Part shown: one piece after another, positions 1 to 8,483 of the stretch
Layout: each line of letters starts with the position of its first letter
Position numbering within the stretch: the stretch's first letter is position 1
The notes under the pieces: generated by a model
What the model was told of the DNA's origin: nothing
Seen by the model: only the letters and a program-made list of their open reading frames with translations
Databases searched by the model: none
Source: [Mycoplasma] falconis
Lineage (GTDB): Bacteria > Bacillota_I > Bacilli_A > Mycoplasmatales > Metamycoplasmataceae
Length of the DNA stretch: 64,000 nt
Direction: 5' to 3'
NCBI RefSeq assembly: GCF_006385795.1
Contig: NZ_VFSS01000001.1
Span: 1 to 64,000 of the forward strand
Translations under genes and position numbers: made by a program

Positions 1-121
1 AATTAAATCTTATATAGAATGATATAACAACGAAAGATTACAATCAAATTTAAATTGAAAAACACCCCAACAATGTTGAGATGTTTATTCATATTTATAA
101 ACTGTCCACAAAAAGTGTCCA
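1..121 (+). mobile_element. Right end of an IS3-family-like insertion sequence
   Basis: Frame 2 is open from the window edge to a TAA at 98-100 and encodes 32 residues that look like the C-terminus of an IS3-type (rve/DDE) transposase, with the pattern YIEWYNNERLQ followed by LNWKTP. Two of its codons are TGA read as Trp. Just after the stop, 102-121 reads CTGTCCACAAAAAGTGTCCA. Reversed, this begins TGGACAC and looks like a terminal inverted repeat, so the element should end near 121. The left part, including the catalytic residues, lies outside the window, so intactness cannot be judged. The family assignment rests on this short motif. Confidence 0.65.
2..100 (+). CDS. IS3-like transposase, C-terminal fragment (cut by window edge)
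   Basis: This is the last 32 codons of a reading frame that enters from the left edge and stops at TAA 98-100. The residues before the end match the typical tail of IS3-family orfB transposases: Y-I-x-W-Y-N-x-x-R-x-Q, then L-x-W-x-T-P. UGA is used twice as Trp. No catalytic residue is inside the window. The gene is convergent with tdk, and the probable inverted repeat of the element follows its stop codon directly. Confidence 0.6.
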
Positions 122-154
122 AGTTTAGTTATCTCTTGCTTTTTGTTTAAATAA

Positions 155-724
155 TTATTTATTTTTAATACCTAAATTATGACATTTTCTACATCTTGCT
201 TCGTATTCTTGGGTATTGCCTAGCAAATGTGATTCGTCAGATGAAACCTTACGATAACTCGTTGAGGCGGCATGTTGACAAATTACACAAATAGCTTGAA
301 GCTTAGTGACTCTTTCGGCAATAGCTAATAAATTAGGAATTGGTCCAAATGGTTTTCTTAAATAATCTTGATCCAAACCAGCTACTATTACTAAATAACC
401 TTTATTAGCCAAATCATCAGCAACACTCACTAAATCAAGACTAAAAAAATGGGCTTCGTCAATTACAACAGCTTTATATTTATCTAACCTTAAAAGCTGA
501 TAAACTTCGTTAATATCACTTAAAACATGGGTTTGATGTTTAACTCCTGCTCGACTTACTATCTCTTTCGAAGAAAATCTCGTATCGAATTGTGGTTTTA
601 TCACCAATGGTTTTAATTTTGCATATTCTAGCGTTCTTAATCTTCTTAACAATTCTTCACTTTTCCCCGAAAACATGGGACCAGTTATTACTTCAATCAT
701 CCCTTCATTAAAATTTTTATACAT
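155..724 (-). CDS. tdk: Thymidine kinase (type II)
   Basis: Phosphorylates thymidine to dTMP with ATP in the cytoplasm, a salvage step in an organism that cannot make pyrimidines de novo. At 189 aa it has the normal type II length. The P-loop GPMFSGKS lies at residues 15-22, the DEAH motif with the catalytic Glu at 89-92, and four zinc-binding Cys at 146, 149, 178 and 181. The start at 724 is preceded by a strong AAGGAGG. A second ATG at codon 9 would also keep the P-loop but is less well placed. It is transcribed divergently from ychF. Confidence 0.96.
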   Translation of the reverse strand: MYKNFNEGMIEVITGPMFSGKSEELLRRLRTLEYAKLKPLVIKPQFDTRFSSKEIVSRAGVKHQTHVLSDINEVYQLLRLDKYKAVVIDEAHFFSLDLVSVADDLANKGYLVIVAGLDQDYLRKPFGPIPNLLAIAERVTKLQAICVICQHAASTSYRKVSSDESHLLGNTQEYEARCRKCHNLGIKNK

Positions 725-739
725 ATCCCCTCCTTGTTT

Positions 740-759
740 TTATTATTGTATAATAATAA
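740..759. promoter_or_regulatory. Symmetric divergent promoter between tdk and ychF
   Basis: The arms TTATTAT (740-746) and ATAATAA (753-759) are inverted repeats and give a -10-like TATAAT (749-754) on the plus strand and a similar AT element on the minus strand. The site sits between the two divergent start codons, so it probably serves both genes. No clear -35 box is visible, which is common in mollicutes. Confidence 0.45.
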
Positions 760-805
760 CTAGATATTTTTTAAATATACTTTAATAATTTAGGAGTAAA
801 TAATT

Positions 806-1903
806 ATGGGTTTAAAAGCCGGAATTGTTGGTCTACCCAACGTTGGAAAAAGTACACTTTTTAGTACCATTACCAAAAAGCAAGTTGAATCATCTAACTA
901 TACCTTTACTACGATTGAACCTAATATTTCATCAGTGCCTTTAATCGATCCAAGATTGCAAAAAATTGCCGATATTGTTAAACCAGATAAAATTGTTTGA
1001 GCAACATTCGATTTTGTTGATATAGCTGGATTAGTAAAGGGAGCTTCTAAGGGCGAAGGACTGGGCAACAAATTTTTAGCTAATATCAGAGAAGTTGATT
1101 TAATAATTCACTTAGTAAGATGTTTTGAAGATAAAAACATCATGCATGTTAATAATTCAGTTGATCCTTTAAGAGATAAAGAAATTATTAATTATGAATT
1201 AGCATTTGCTGATTTAGAAACAATAAATAACGTTATTTCAAGAGTTAATAAAAAAGCTAAAAGCGGTGATAAAGAAGCATTGTTAGAATATAACACTGCT
1301 TTAAAAATTAAAGATGGTTTAGAAAACAATAAAGCTGTTAGAGAAATCGATCTAAACGAACAAGAAGAAAAATTTATTAAAGGTTTACATTTATTAACAG
1401 CTAAACCAATTATTTATGTTGCTAATTTAAGCGGAGAGCAATTTGTAAATCGTGAGCAAGATAAAAACTTTGTTGCTTTAAAAAATTCTTTATTAGAAAA
1501 TGAAAAATTAATTCCTATTTCAGTTCAATTAGAATCTGAATTAGTAGAAGTAAGCGATGAAGAAAAATTAGAAATGTTAGGAATGTACGGCATAGAAAGA
1601 AGTGGTTTGGATTGATTAACTCGTGAGGCTTTTGATTTGCTTAATCTAGAAACTTATTTTACAGCCGGTAAAATAGAAGCAAGAGCCTGAGTTTATCATA
1701 AAGGTTGACTAGCTCCTAAATGTGCCGGAGTTATTCACACTGACTTTGAAAAGAAATTTATTAAAGCTGACGTTATTTCTTATGACGATTACATTGCTTT
1801 TGAAGGCGAACAAGGAGCTAAAAACGCAGGTAAATTGCGTTCAGAAGGCAAAAACTACGTAATGCAAGACGGTGATGTTTGCCACTTCAAATTTGGAAAA
1901 TAA
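806..1903 (+). CDS. ychF: YchF-type GTPase/ATPase (Obg-like)
   Basis: A conserved translation-factor-type P-loop ATPase of the OBG family that associates with ribosomes. The 365 aa match the family length. The P-loop GLPNVGKST is at residues 9-17, followed by switch [19 protein letters not shown] near residue 70. The base-specificity motif is N-L-S-G-E instead of NKxD, as expected for an ATP-binding YchF. The C-terminal third is the TGS domain. Several TGA codons encode Trp, so the gene appears broken only under the standard code. It starts with TTTAGGAG 10 bases upstream. A weak hairpin and tRNA-Trp follow directly. Confidence 0.96.
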
Positions 1904-1908
1904 TAATT

Positions 1909-1928
1909 AAACTCATTATTGAGTTTTT
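1909..1928 (+). terminator. Hairpin after ychF
   Basis: AAACTCA and TGAGTTT form a 7-bp stem with a 4-nt loop, followed by a very short T-run. It ends only a few bases before tRNA-Trp, so it may be a weak terminator or a processing point before the tRNA. Confidence 0.5.
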
Positions 1929-1931
1929 AAT

Positions 1932-2005
1932 GGGGGTTTAGTACAATGGCAGTATAATGGTCTCCAAAACCAATGATAAGGGTTCGATTCCTTTAACCCC
2001 CGCCA
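1932..2005 (+). tRNA. tRNA-Trp (anticodon CCA)
   Basis: A 74-nt cloverleaf. The acceptor stem GGGGGTT pairs with AACCCCC, followed by a G discriminator and an encoded CCA. The anticodon loop CTCCAAA gives anticodon CCA, and the T-loop is TTCGATT. The anticodon stem starts with an A-A mismatch at its outer pair. This tRNA reads UGG, so a separate UCA tRNA elsewhere must decode the abundant UGA Trp codons. Confidence 0.93.
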
Positions 2006-2027
2006 TATACTTATTTTAAGGATCAAA

Positions 2028-3080
2028 ATGAAAATAAATAAAAATGATTTAATCGCTATTATTTCTTTATCAGACGGTATGTTAGGTGAAGATTTCGCTA
2101 AACACGAAGTAGAATTAGCTAATAAAAGGATAAAGGAATTTAATTTAAATTTTATTTATACTCTAAATGCTTTAAAAGGAAGAGATTTTATTTGCAAAAA
2201 TCCTGATAAAAGAGCCCAAGATTTAATTTGAGCTTTTAATAATCAAGATGTAAAAGCTATAATCAGTGCTATTGGTGGTTTTGATACGTTTAAAACCCTT
2301 CCTTTTATTTTAGATAACCCAAATTATATAAAATTAATTAAAGACAATTTAAAGCCATTTATCGGTTATTCTGATACAACAATTAATCATTTAATGTTTA
2401 ACCATTTAGGTTTACCTTCTTATTACGGAATTTGTGTCGCCACAGATTTAGCAGAATTAGATAAAGAAATGCTTCCATATACTAAACAATCATTTTTAAA
2501 TCTTTTTGAAGAAAAAGAATGAGCTTATACTTCAAGCGACATTTGATATAACGAAAGAGAAGATTTTTCTATCAATAGTTTAAATAAACCAAGAGAAAGT
2601 TTTAAGGAACAAGACGGTTTTATTGAAATTAACGTTAAAGAAGATTTTGAAGGAATTTTAATTGGTGGTTGTGTCGAAAGTATTAATGAATTAATAGTTG
2701 GTGAAGAATTTAAACAAGAGGTAATTAATATTAATAAGAAATATCACTTGTTTGATGATAAAACTGATTTTACTAACCGTGTTTTACTTTTAGAAACTTC
2801 TGAGGCAAGAATTACACCAGAAAAATTAGAGGAGATGCTAAACAACTTAGCAACAACCGGAGTTTTTAACAAAATTAACGGTATTTTATTTGGTAAACCT
2901 CAAAATAATACATATATTTACGAATATAAAGCTATTTTAGAAAAATTAGCTAAAAAATATGATTTACCAATCGTTTATAACATTAACATCGGTCATGCTT
3001 ATCCAAAAATGCTTTTAAAATTAAATGCTAATGTTAAGTATTTAAAAGATAAAAAGATGATTATTTCTGATAATAAATAA
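2028..3080 (+). CDS. S66-family serine peptidase (LD-carboxypeptidase / MccF-like)
   Basis: A 350-aa protein with the S66 fold signature. The probable catalytic triad is Ser115 in GYSDTT, Glu256 in LLLET and His323 in NIGHAYP. S66 enzymes either trim tetrapeptides in peptidoglycan recycling (LdcA) or cleave the peptide antibiotic microcin C and related aminoacyl-nucleotides (MccF). This organism has no wall, so the MccF-type or a general peptide role is the more likely reading; this is inference. Four TGA codons encode Trp. It follows tRNA-Trp by 22 bases and is followed by two lipoprotein genes on the same strand. Confidence 0.88.
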
Positions 3081-3106
3081 TTTTTAAATTGAAGGATATT
3101 AATAAA

Positions 3107-3625
3107 ATGAAAAAAAATATTTTTTATTTTTCTTTAATCACGTTGCCAATTTCTATTATTTCTATTAATTCTTGTGAAAAAACAGATAATGAAACTATTA
3201 TTTTGGACAAAATATTAGAAAAGCATTATATGGAATGAAAAAAAATATATCACAAAAACGATATAGAAGATTTTGCTAAAAAATGGTTGGGTAATTACAA
3301 ACCAGAAACAGAAAATGAAATTAAGAATTTCTCGAAAGAAATAACAAAAGATATAGAAAAAGAATTAGAAAAAATTTATGATAATGAACAAAAATTATTT
3401 TTTTTGAGAAAAATGTATTCTAAAACAGAAGAATTAATTGAAAAAATTGTTGATAGTGAACCTTTATTTAAAAACTATATTCAAAAAATAATAGATGATG
3501 TATTGTGGTCAAAAAAAGTAGAATTAAATTTACAAGAAGAAGAAAAATTTATAAAAATTATGTTTTTGTATTATTTAAGTTTTCCTATTTTATATTCATT
3601 AGAACAAAAAGCAGAAAAACAATAA
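3107..3625 (+). CDS. Lipoprotein, small, function unknown
   Basis: 172 aa. It has a Lys-rich N-terminus, a hydrophobic stretch and a lipobox ending S-I-N-S-Cys near residue 23, so it should be lipid-anchored on the outer face of the membrane. The rest is highly charged, mostly helical and rich in Lys and Glu. AAGGA lies about 10 bases before the ATG at 3107. The next gene encodes a protein of similar size and layout, and both share a segment of the form LD..(L/I)...Y near the start and a K-I-x-F-L-Y segment near the end, suggesting tandem duplication. I recognise no family. Confidence 0.8.
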
Positions 3626-3635
3626 AAGAGGTTTT

Positions 3636-4217
3636 GTGAAATTTAAAAAAATATTAAATAAATTTAGTTTAACGACAGTTTGGATATTTCCTTGTCTTTT
3701 GTTAAATTCTTGTAATAATACAGATAATATAAAGAATGAAAAACATTTTTTGGATTCATTAATTGATTATTATTACAAAGATTTTAAATTATTTTATAAA
3801 CAAGGTTATAACGATAAAATGTTTAAATTTGAAGAAAGAATGCGTAAAGATGCGTATACTGTTTCGGAGATTATCCATTTAACCGGCGAAAATGATTATA
3901 ACTATAAAGTGGCTAATTTGCTAAATAGAATAAAAAACAGAACCGAGGCTATTAGATTACCAAAAATTCTTAAAAAAAACGACAGAATAGAATTTTTAAA
4001 AAGATTAAATAATGAAATAGAAAATAGAATTAATATAGTTATGAAAAATAATCCTGAATTTGTTGAAAATTGAAACAATATTGTAAAGGGAGAAATAAAA
4101 TTAAGTGAGAAAAAAGCAGAAATTTTTGAAAAAATATATTTCTTATATTTAATAAAAAAATATTGTCGTCCTACATATATAGCAAAAGATTTTAATGAAA
4201 TAGAAAAAGAGGGATAA
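3636..4217 (+). CDS. Lipoprotein, small, function unknown (paralogue of the preceding gene)
   Basis: 193 aa, starting at GTG 3636 behind AAAGAGG. It has an N-terminal signal sequence ending in the lipobox L-L-N-S-Cys. One in-frame TGA (Trp) follows residue 145, after which the frame continues to TAA 4215-4217. Composition and layout match the preceding lipoprotein, only 10 bases upstream, so the two are probably co-transcribed paralogues. A strong bidirectional hairpin follows. Function unknown; surface exposure is inferred from the lipobox. Confidence 0.78.
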
Positions 4218-4225
4218 TAAATAAT

Positions 4226-4258
4226 AAAAAAATCTTCGTTTAAACGAAGATTTTTGTT
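4226..4258. terminator. Bidirectional intrinsic terminator
   Basis: AAAATCTTCG and CGAAGATTTT form a 10-bp stem around TTTAAA with A-runs on one side and T-runs on the other. It lies between the convergent lipoprotein gene and the end of the ribosomal operon (rpmF), so it can end transcription from both sides. Confidence 0.85.
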
Positions 4259-4276
4259 TTGCATTATTTTAAAAAA

Positions 4277-4471
4277 TTATAGTTTGTCATTAATTGCATT
4301 TTTGATAACTTTAACACCTTTGTAAAAGCCACAATATTTACATGCTTGGTGAGGAATAATTTGGTGTTTACATTGTGAACATTCTACCAAGGTTGTTGTT
4401 TCTAATGCGTGATGACTTCTTCTTAAATGTTTTCTTTGTTTAGAGGTTTTTCTTTTTGGAACAACTGCCAT
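4277..4471 (-). CDS. rpmF: 50S ribosomal protein L32
   Basis: 64 aa. It starts MAVVPKRKTSKQRKHLRRSH as typical for L32, and has two CxxC pairs (CSQC and CKYC) that form the zinc ribbon, so this is the zinc-binding version. It is the last gene of the long ribosomal operon, 10 bases after rplQ, with the bidirectional terminator just beyond it. Confidence 0.96.
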   Translation of the reverse strand: MAVVPKRKTSKQRKHLRRSHHALETTTLVECSQCKHQIIPHQACKYCGFYKGVKVIKNAINDKL

Positions 4472-4481
4472 GATTTCTCCT

Positions 4482-4847
4482 TTATACTAATTTAATAATT
4501 GCCATTTTAGCATTATCACCAGCACGGTTTGCAACTTTAATAATTCTGGTGTATCCACCGTTACGTTCTGCGTATTTTGGTGCTAATACGTCAAATAAGT
4601 ATTGTAAAGCATCTTTATTTGCAACTTCTGATGGAATGTTTCTTAAAAATGCAGCAGCTTGTCTACGAGTTGCTAAAGTATTTTTCTTACCTAAGGTAAT
4701 CATTTTTTCAGCATTTGATCTAATTCTTTTTGCTCTTTCAAGAGTGGTTTTTACTTGACCGTGAATTAATAAGTCAGTAACTAAAGATCTTTCCACATGG
4801 TTTCATCATTCGGTATTTCTACGAAATACTTGTTTTGGATTTGCCAT
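4482..4847 (-). CDS. rplQ: 50S ribosomal protein L17
   Basis: 121 aa. The true start is ATG 4847, not the internal GTG at 4796: the first 17 residues include two TGA-encoded Trp in the segment NTEWWNH, and the start has AAGGAG directly upstream inside the end of rpoA. The core RSLVTDLL...[11 protein letters not shown] and the C-terminus YTRI...ND/GDNA are typical of L17. It sits 2 bases after the rpoA stop, the classical alpha-operon order. Confidence 0.96.
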
Positions 4848-4849
4848 AA

Positions 4850-5884
4850 TTATTCTCCTTCTTCATTAGTATCTGAAACTGATAGTTCAGCGTTTTCGTC
4901 TGCTGATTTTTGATTTCATTCATCTCTTCTGTCAATAATGTCTTGAACTGATTTTTTACCTAAGTTTTTAATGTTTGAAAGTTCTTCGTCACTTAATTTC
5001 ATAACTTCGTCGATAGTTGCATAACCTGCTCTTCTTAAAGCATTTAGTGAACGAATAGTTAATCCTAAACGGTCGATTGTAACGGTTGCTTTTGGAGTTT
5101 TTTCTTTTTTAGCTTCGTTTTCTTCAAATAAGTTAATAGTTTCTAAAGCATCAATGTTACCGATAATTTGGAAGTGAGCTACAATAATTTGGGCCGCTTG
5201 ATCCATAGCGTCTTTAGCTTCGATAGTACCATCAGTTGTAACTTTAATTTTTAGTGATTCTTCGATAGTTTTTGAAGATGAGTTTAAATCTTCAACATGA
5301 TAGCCACATTTAGTTACAGGACTAAAATCAGAGTCCATCGCTAAGAAACGACCTTTTTCGATAGTTGATTCTAATTTAGGTCCGTATTCTTCAATAATTT
5401 GTTTATTTTCTTCGAAGTCAATAAAGCCACGACCTGTTCTTAAAAATAAATCAAATTGTAAAGATCCGCCATCGCTAATTGTTGCAATGTGTTGGTCTTT
5501 ATTAACGATTTCTAAACCGTTTGAAACTTCGATATTTGAAGCGGTAATTTCACCTGCTTGGCTTGATTTAAATGAAATTTTAACAATATTATCTTTACCA
5601 AAAGCTTCTGGTACATAGGTAAATCTAATTTTACGAATGTTAGCTACTAAGGTAATAGCATCTTCGGTAATGCCTTCGATAGTTTGAAATTCGTGTTCAA
5701 CATTATTAATTTTAATTGCAAAGGGAGCAACAGAAGTAATAGAAGAAAGCAGAGTTCTTCTTAAAACTGTTCCCATTGTATTACCGTAACCTCTCATTAG
5801 AGGTTCGATAACAAAAGTAGTTTCGAAATCATTAACTTTTTCAGCTACTAATTCTTTATAAGTAATTTTTTGAATTTTTTCCAT
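4850..5884 (-). CDS. rpoA: DNA-directed RNA polymerase alpha subunit
   Basis: 344 aa. The N-terminal assembly domain contains the family segment GYGNTMGTVLRRTLLSS. The C-terminal helix-hairpin-helix domain, which contacts DNA and activators, is recognisable by TIDRLGLTIRSLNALRRAG and NLGKKSVQDI. After RRDE there is a TGA (Trp) and the frame runs on for 21 more acidic residues to TAA 4850-4852, so the conventional stop at 4916 is wrong under code 4. It overlaps nothing but leaves only 2 bases to rplQ. Confidence 0.97.
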
Positions 5885-5919
5885 AATACTAATTCCTCTT
5901 TCTTTATCTCTTAATTTAA

Positions 5920-6294
5920 TTATGCTCTTTTAAGAATTTTTTTTGGAGGACGAGTACCGTTATGTGGAGTAGGGGTTACGTCTTTTACATCTTTAACGAT
6001 AAAACCACTGTTTTCAATTTGTTTTCTAGCTGTTGCTTTACCTGGACCAACACCTTTAACTAAAATTGAAACTTCTTTTAGACCAAATTCTTTTGCTTTT
6101 TCTACTGCAGCAGCAGCGGCTAAACCAGCTGCATATGGGGTTTTCTTCTTGGTACCTTTATAACCGATAGCACCTGAAGAACTTCATGCAAATACATTTC
6201 CTTTAAGATCTGAAAATGAAACAATAGTATTTTGATAGGTTGAGTGAATGTGTGCAATCCCTTGGGTTACAACTTTTTTATTTTTCTTAGCCAT
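5920..6294 (-). CDS. rpsK: 30S ribosomal protein S11
   Basis: 124 aa, including one TGA-encoded Trp in the conserved segment [18 protein letters not shown]. The C-terminus HNGTRPPKK is diagnostic for S11. It begins 2 bases after the rpsM stop and lies 35 bases upstream of rpoA, as in other alpha operons. S11 forms part of the platform of the small subunit. Confidence 0.96.
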
Positions 6295-6296
6295 TA

Positions 6297-6665
6297 TTAT
6301 TTACCTTTCTTTCCTGCTATTGTTTTTCTTGGACCTTTTCTTGTTCTTGCATTTTTCTTAGTTGATTGACCACGAACTGGTAATCCTTTTCTGTGTCTCA
6401 TACCACGGTATGATTTAATTTCCATTAGACGTTTAATATTCATATTGATTTCACGTCTTAAATCACCTTCAGTAACGTAGTTTTTAGCTTCGTCTCTGAT
6501 ACGGGTTAATTCTTCTTCAGTTAAATCTTTAACTCTTTTTTCGCCGTCTACTTTAGCGTCTACTAAGATTTTAGCTGCTAAAGTTCTTCCGATCCCAAAA
6601 ATATAGGTTAAAGAAATACGCACTTTTTTATTATTTGGAATTTCAATATTTAAAACTCTGGCCAT
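6297..6665 (-). CDS. rpsM: 30S ribosomal protein S13
   Basis: 122 aa, normal length. It opens [15 protein letters not shown] and has the helix segment [15 protein letters not shown]. The basic tail includes [28 protein letters not shown], characteristic of S13, which contacts tRNA and bridges to the large subunit. It starts 3 bases after rpmJ. Confidence 0.97.
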   Translation of the reverse strand: MARVLNIEIPNNKKVRISLTYIFGIGRTLAAKILVDAKVDGEKRVKDLTEEELTRIRDEAKNYVTEGDLRREINMNIKRLMEIKSYRGMRHRKGLPVRGQSTKKNARTRKGPRKTIAGKKGK

Positions 6666-6668
6666 ATT

Positions 6669-6782
6669 TTATCCTTGTCTTTGTTTGTGTTTTGGGTTGA
6701 TACAGATAACTCTGTTAACACCGTGTCTTTTAATTATTTTACAGTCTTTGCAAATACGTTTAATTGAAGCACGTACTTTCAT
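6669..6782 (-). CDS. rpmJ: 50S ribosomal protein L36
   Basis: 37 aa. It reads [20 protein letters not shown] with a later Cys and His ([12 protein letters not shown]), the four-residue zinc ribbon of the C+ type of L36. It lies between infA and rpsM, its usual place. An AAGGAGAA element precedes the ATG at 6782. Confidence 0.95.
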   Translation of the reverse strand: MKVRASIKRICKDCKIIKRHGVNRVICINPKHKQRQG

Positions 6783-6795
6783 GTTTTCTCCTTAT

Positions 6796-7026
6796 TTATT
6801 TATGTCTGAAAACAATTCTTCCAAGATTTAAATTAACCACAGGAAGTTCAACGTCTACTCTATCTCCTGGGATCATTTTAATGTTGTGAAGTTTCATTTT
6901 ACCGGAAATAACACACTTTACAACCATGTCGTTATCTAATAAAACTTCATAGTCTTTTGAAGAGTGCATTTTCACAATTTTTCCAGACATTTTAATGGTG
7001 TTATTATCTTTTGCGTTTTTTGCCAT
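6796..7026 (-). CDS. infA: Translation initiation factor IF-1
   Basis: 76 aa, a single S1-like OB fold. The segments MSGKIVKMHSS..YEVLLDNDMVVKC and GDRVDVELPV match IF-1, which occupies the ribosomal A site during initiation. The ATG at 7026 touches the stop of map (7027-7029) and its AGGAGATAA ribosome site lies inside the last codons of map, so the two are translationally coupled. There is a short Asn/Lys-rich N-terminus. Confidence 0.95.
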   Translation of the reverse strand: MAKNAKDNNTIKMSGKIVKMHSSKDYEVLLDNDMVVKCVISGKMKLHNIKMIPGDRVDVELPVVNLNLGRIVFRHK

Positions 7027-7779
7027 TTATATGTTATCTCCTGAAAGAATGTAAGCTTGGTCATTATCAATTAAAATTGTTTGTTCATAGTGAGCTGTAT
7101 TTAATCCATAAGGATCTACTACCGTTCAACCATCATCTTTAACCATTACATTCCGTGATTTTTGTAAAATCATTGGTTCAATACAAATCACCATACCGTT
7201 TCTAATAATTGGTCCTGTATTAGGAAGTCCATCATTAAAAACATTAGGATCTTCGTGTAAATTTCTTCCGATACCGTGTCCACAATATTCATCAGGAGTG
7301 TAATATCCTGCTTTTTGAATATAAGAACCAATAGCGTAAGATATATCACCAATGCGTTTGCCAACTTTGATTGCATTAAAGCCGGCGTAGAAAGCGTCTT
7401 TAGCGACTTGAATTAATTTTTTATCACTAGCTGAGATATTACCTACTCCCTTAGTAAAAGCTGAGTCAGAGTAATATCCTTCATAAATAACGCCAGTATC
7501 AATTTTTACAATATCCCCGTCTTTAACAACATAATCAGAAGGAATACCATGAATTAATTCGTCGTTTACGGAAATGCAGCATGTTCCAGGAAACCCGTAT
7601 TGTCCTAGAAAAGCTGGTTTTCCGCCTCTTTTTCTTATTTCTTTAAAAGCGACGCTATCTATTTCTTTTAAAGAAACGCCTGGACTTATGAAGTCAAACA
7701 AAACTGTTTTAACTTCTGCCAAGATGGCGCAGGCTTTTTTGATCCGCTCAATTTCTCATGAAGCTTTAATTATGATCAT
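7027..7779 (-). CDS. map: Methionine aminopeptidase type I
   Basis: 250 aa. Removes the initiator Met from nascent proteins with a two-metal centre. Metal ligands are visible in DTGVIYEGYYSDSAFT (Asp), the GHGIGRNLHEDP segment (His), and the Glu-containing MVICIEPM and YEQT near the end. The start is ATG 7779, inside the end of adk (10-bp overlap). Two TGA codons encode Trp, one near the N-terminus (KASWEIERIK) and one in DDGWTVV, which splits the gene under the standard code. Confidence 0.95.
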
Positions 7780-8483
7780 CCAATAGCCTCTTTTACATCA
7801 ATATACACTTTATTAAATTCTTGGTAGCTATTAATTTCAATTAGCTTACCTTTTTGACGATAATAGTCAATTAAAATTTTAGTTTGAGAATCGTAGATTT
7901 CTAAACGTTTTTTAATTACTTCGGGTTCATCGTCAGCACGTTTAATAACCACGTTTCCACATTTAGTACAAAATTGTCCGTCTTTTGGAGGATATGATTC
8001 TAAGTGAAAAATGGTTTTACATGATGAACAAATTCTTCTTTTTGATAATCTTGCGATGATTTGTTCATTAGTTATTTTTAATAAAATAACTTTATCAATT
8101 TTAATACTTTTTGCCTCTAAAGTTTGTAAAAAGTCAGCTTGATCTAGTGTTCTTGGATATCCATCTAAGATAAACGGTGTTTTTTTGTTAACTAAATCTA
8201 AAAGTCTTTTTTCAACTAGAGCATTTGTGATTTCATCACCAACATATTTTCCTGATGCCAAGATGTTTTTAATTTCCAAACCTAGCGCCGTTTGGCTATT
8301 AATTTCTTGTCTAAACATATCACCAGTTGACAGTTGATAATAATCGAAATCCTTAACAAGTAATGATGCTATCGAACCTTTTCCAGCTCCGGGTGCACCA
8401 AGAAATATTAAGTTAGGTCTACTGTCATGTTTTGTATCATTAGCGTTTGACATCTGACATGATGATTTAGCATGATCTATCAT
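7770..8483 (-). CDS. adk: Adenylate kinase
   Basis: 237 aa. Interconverts AMP + ATP with 2 ADP. The P-loop is GAPGAGKG, DGYPRT and the RRI/RADDEP arginines line the active site, and the LID domain carries a complete four-Cys zinc site (CSSC and CTKC). The start at 8483 overlaps the end of secY and gives an unusual ~20-residue hydrophilic N-terminal extension before the NLIFLGAPG strand. A second ATG at codon 11 would shorten it but has no clear ribosome site. The frame ends G-W(TGA)-S-TAA, overlapping map. Confidence 0.95.

Noticed and set aside
806..1903. ychF and many other genes look like chains of frameshifted or truncated fragments
   Set aside because: Every break is an in-frame TGA at a position fitting Trp; with genetic code 4 the frames are continuous, so these are not pseudogenes.
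3902..4264. Open frame of 120 codons on the minus strand opposite the second lipoprotein
   Set aside because: It begins inside the terminator, overlaps the lipoprotein frame and has a Phe/Ile-rich composition typical of antisense of Lys/Glu-rich genes.
7188..7376. Open frame of 62 codons on the minus strand inside map
   Set aside because: Shadow frame within a clearly coding gene.
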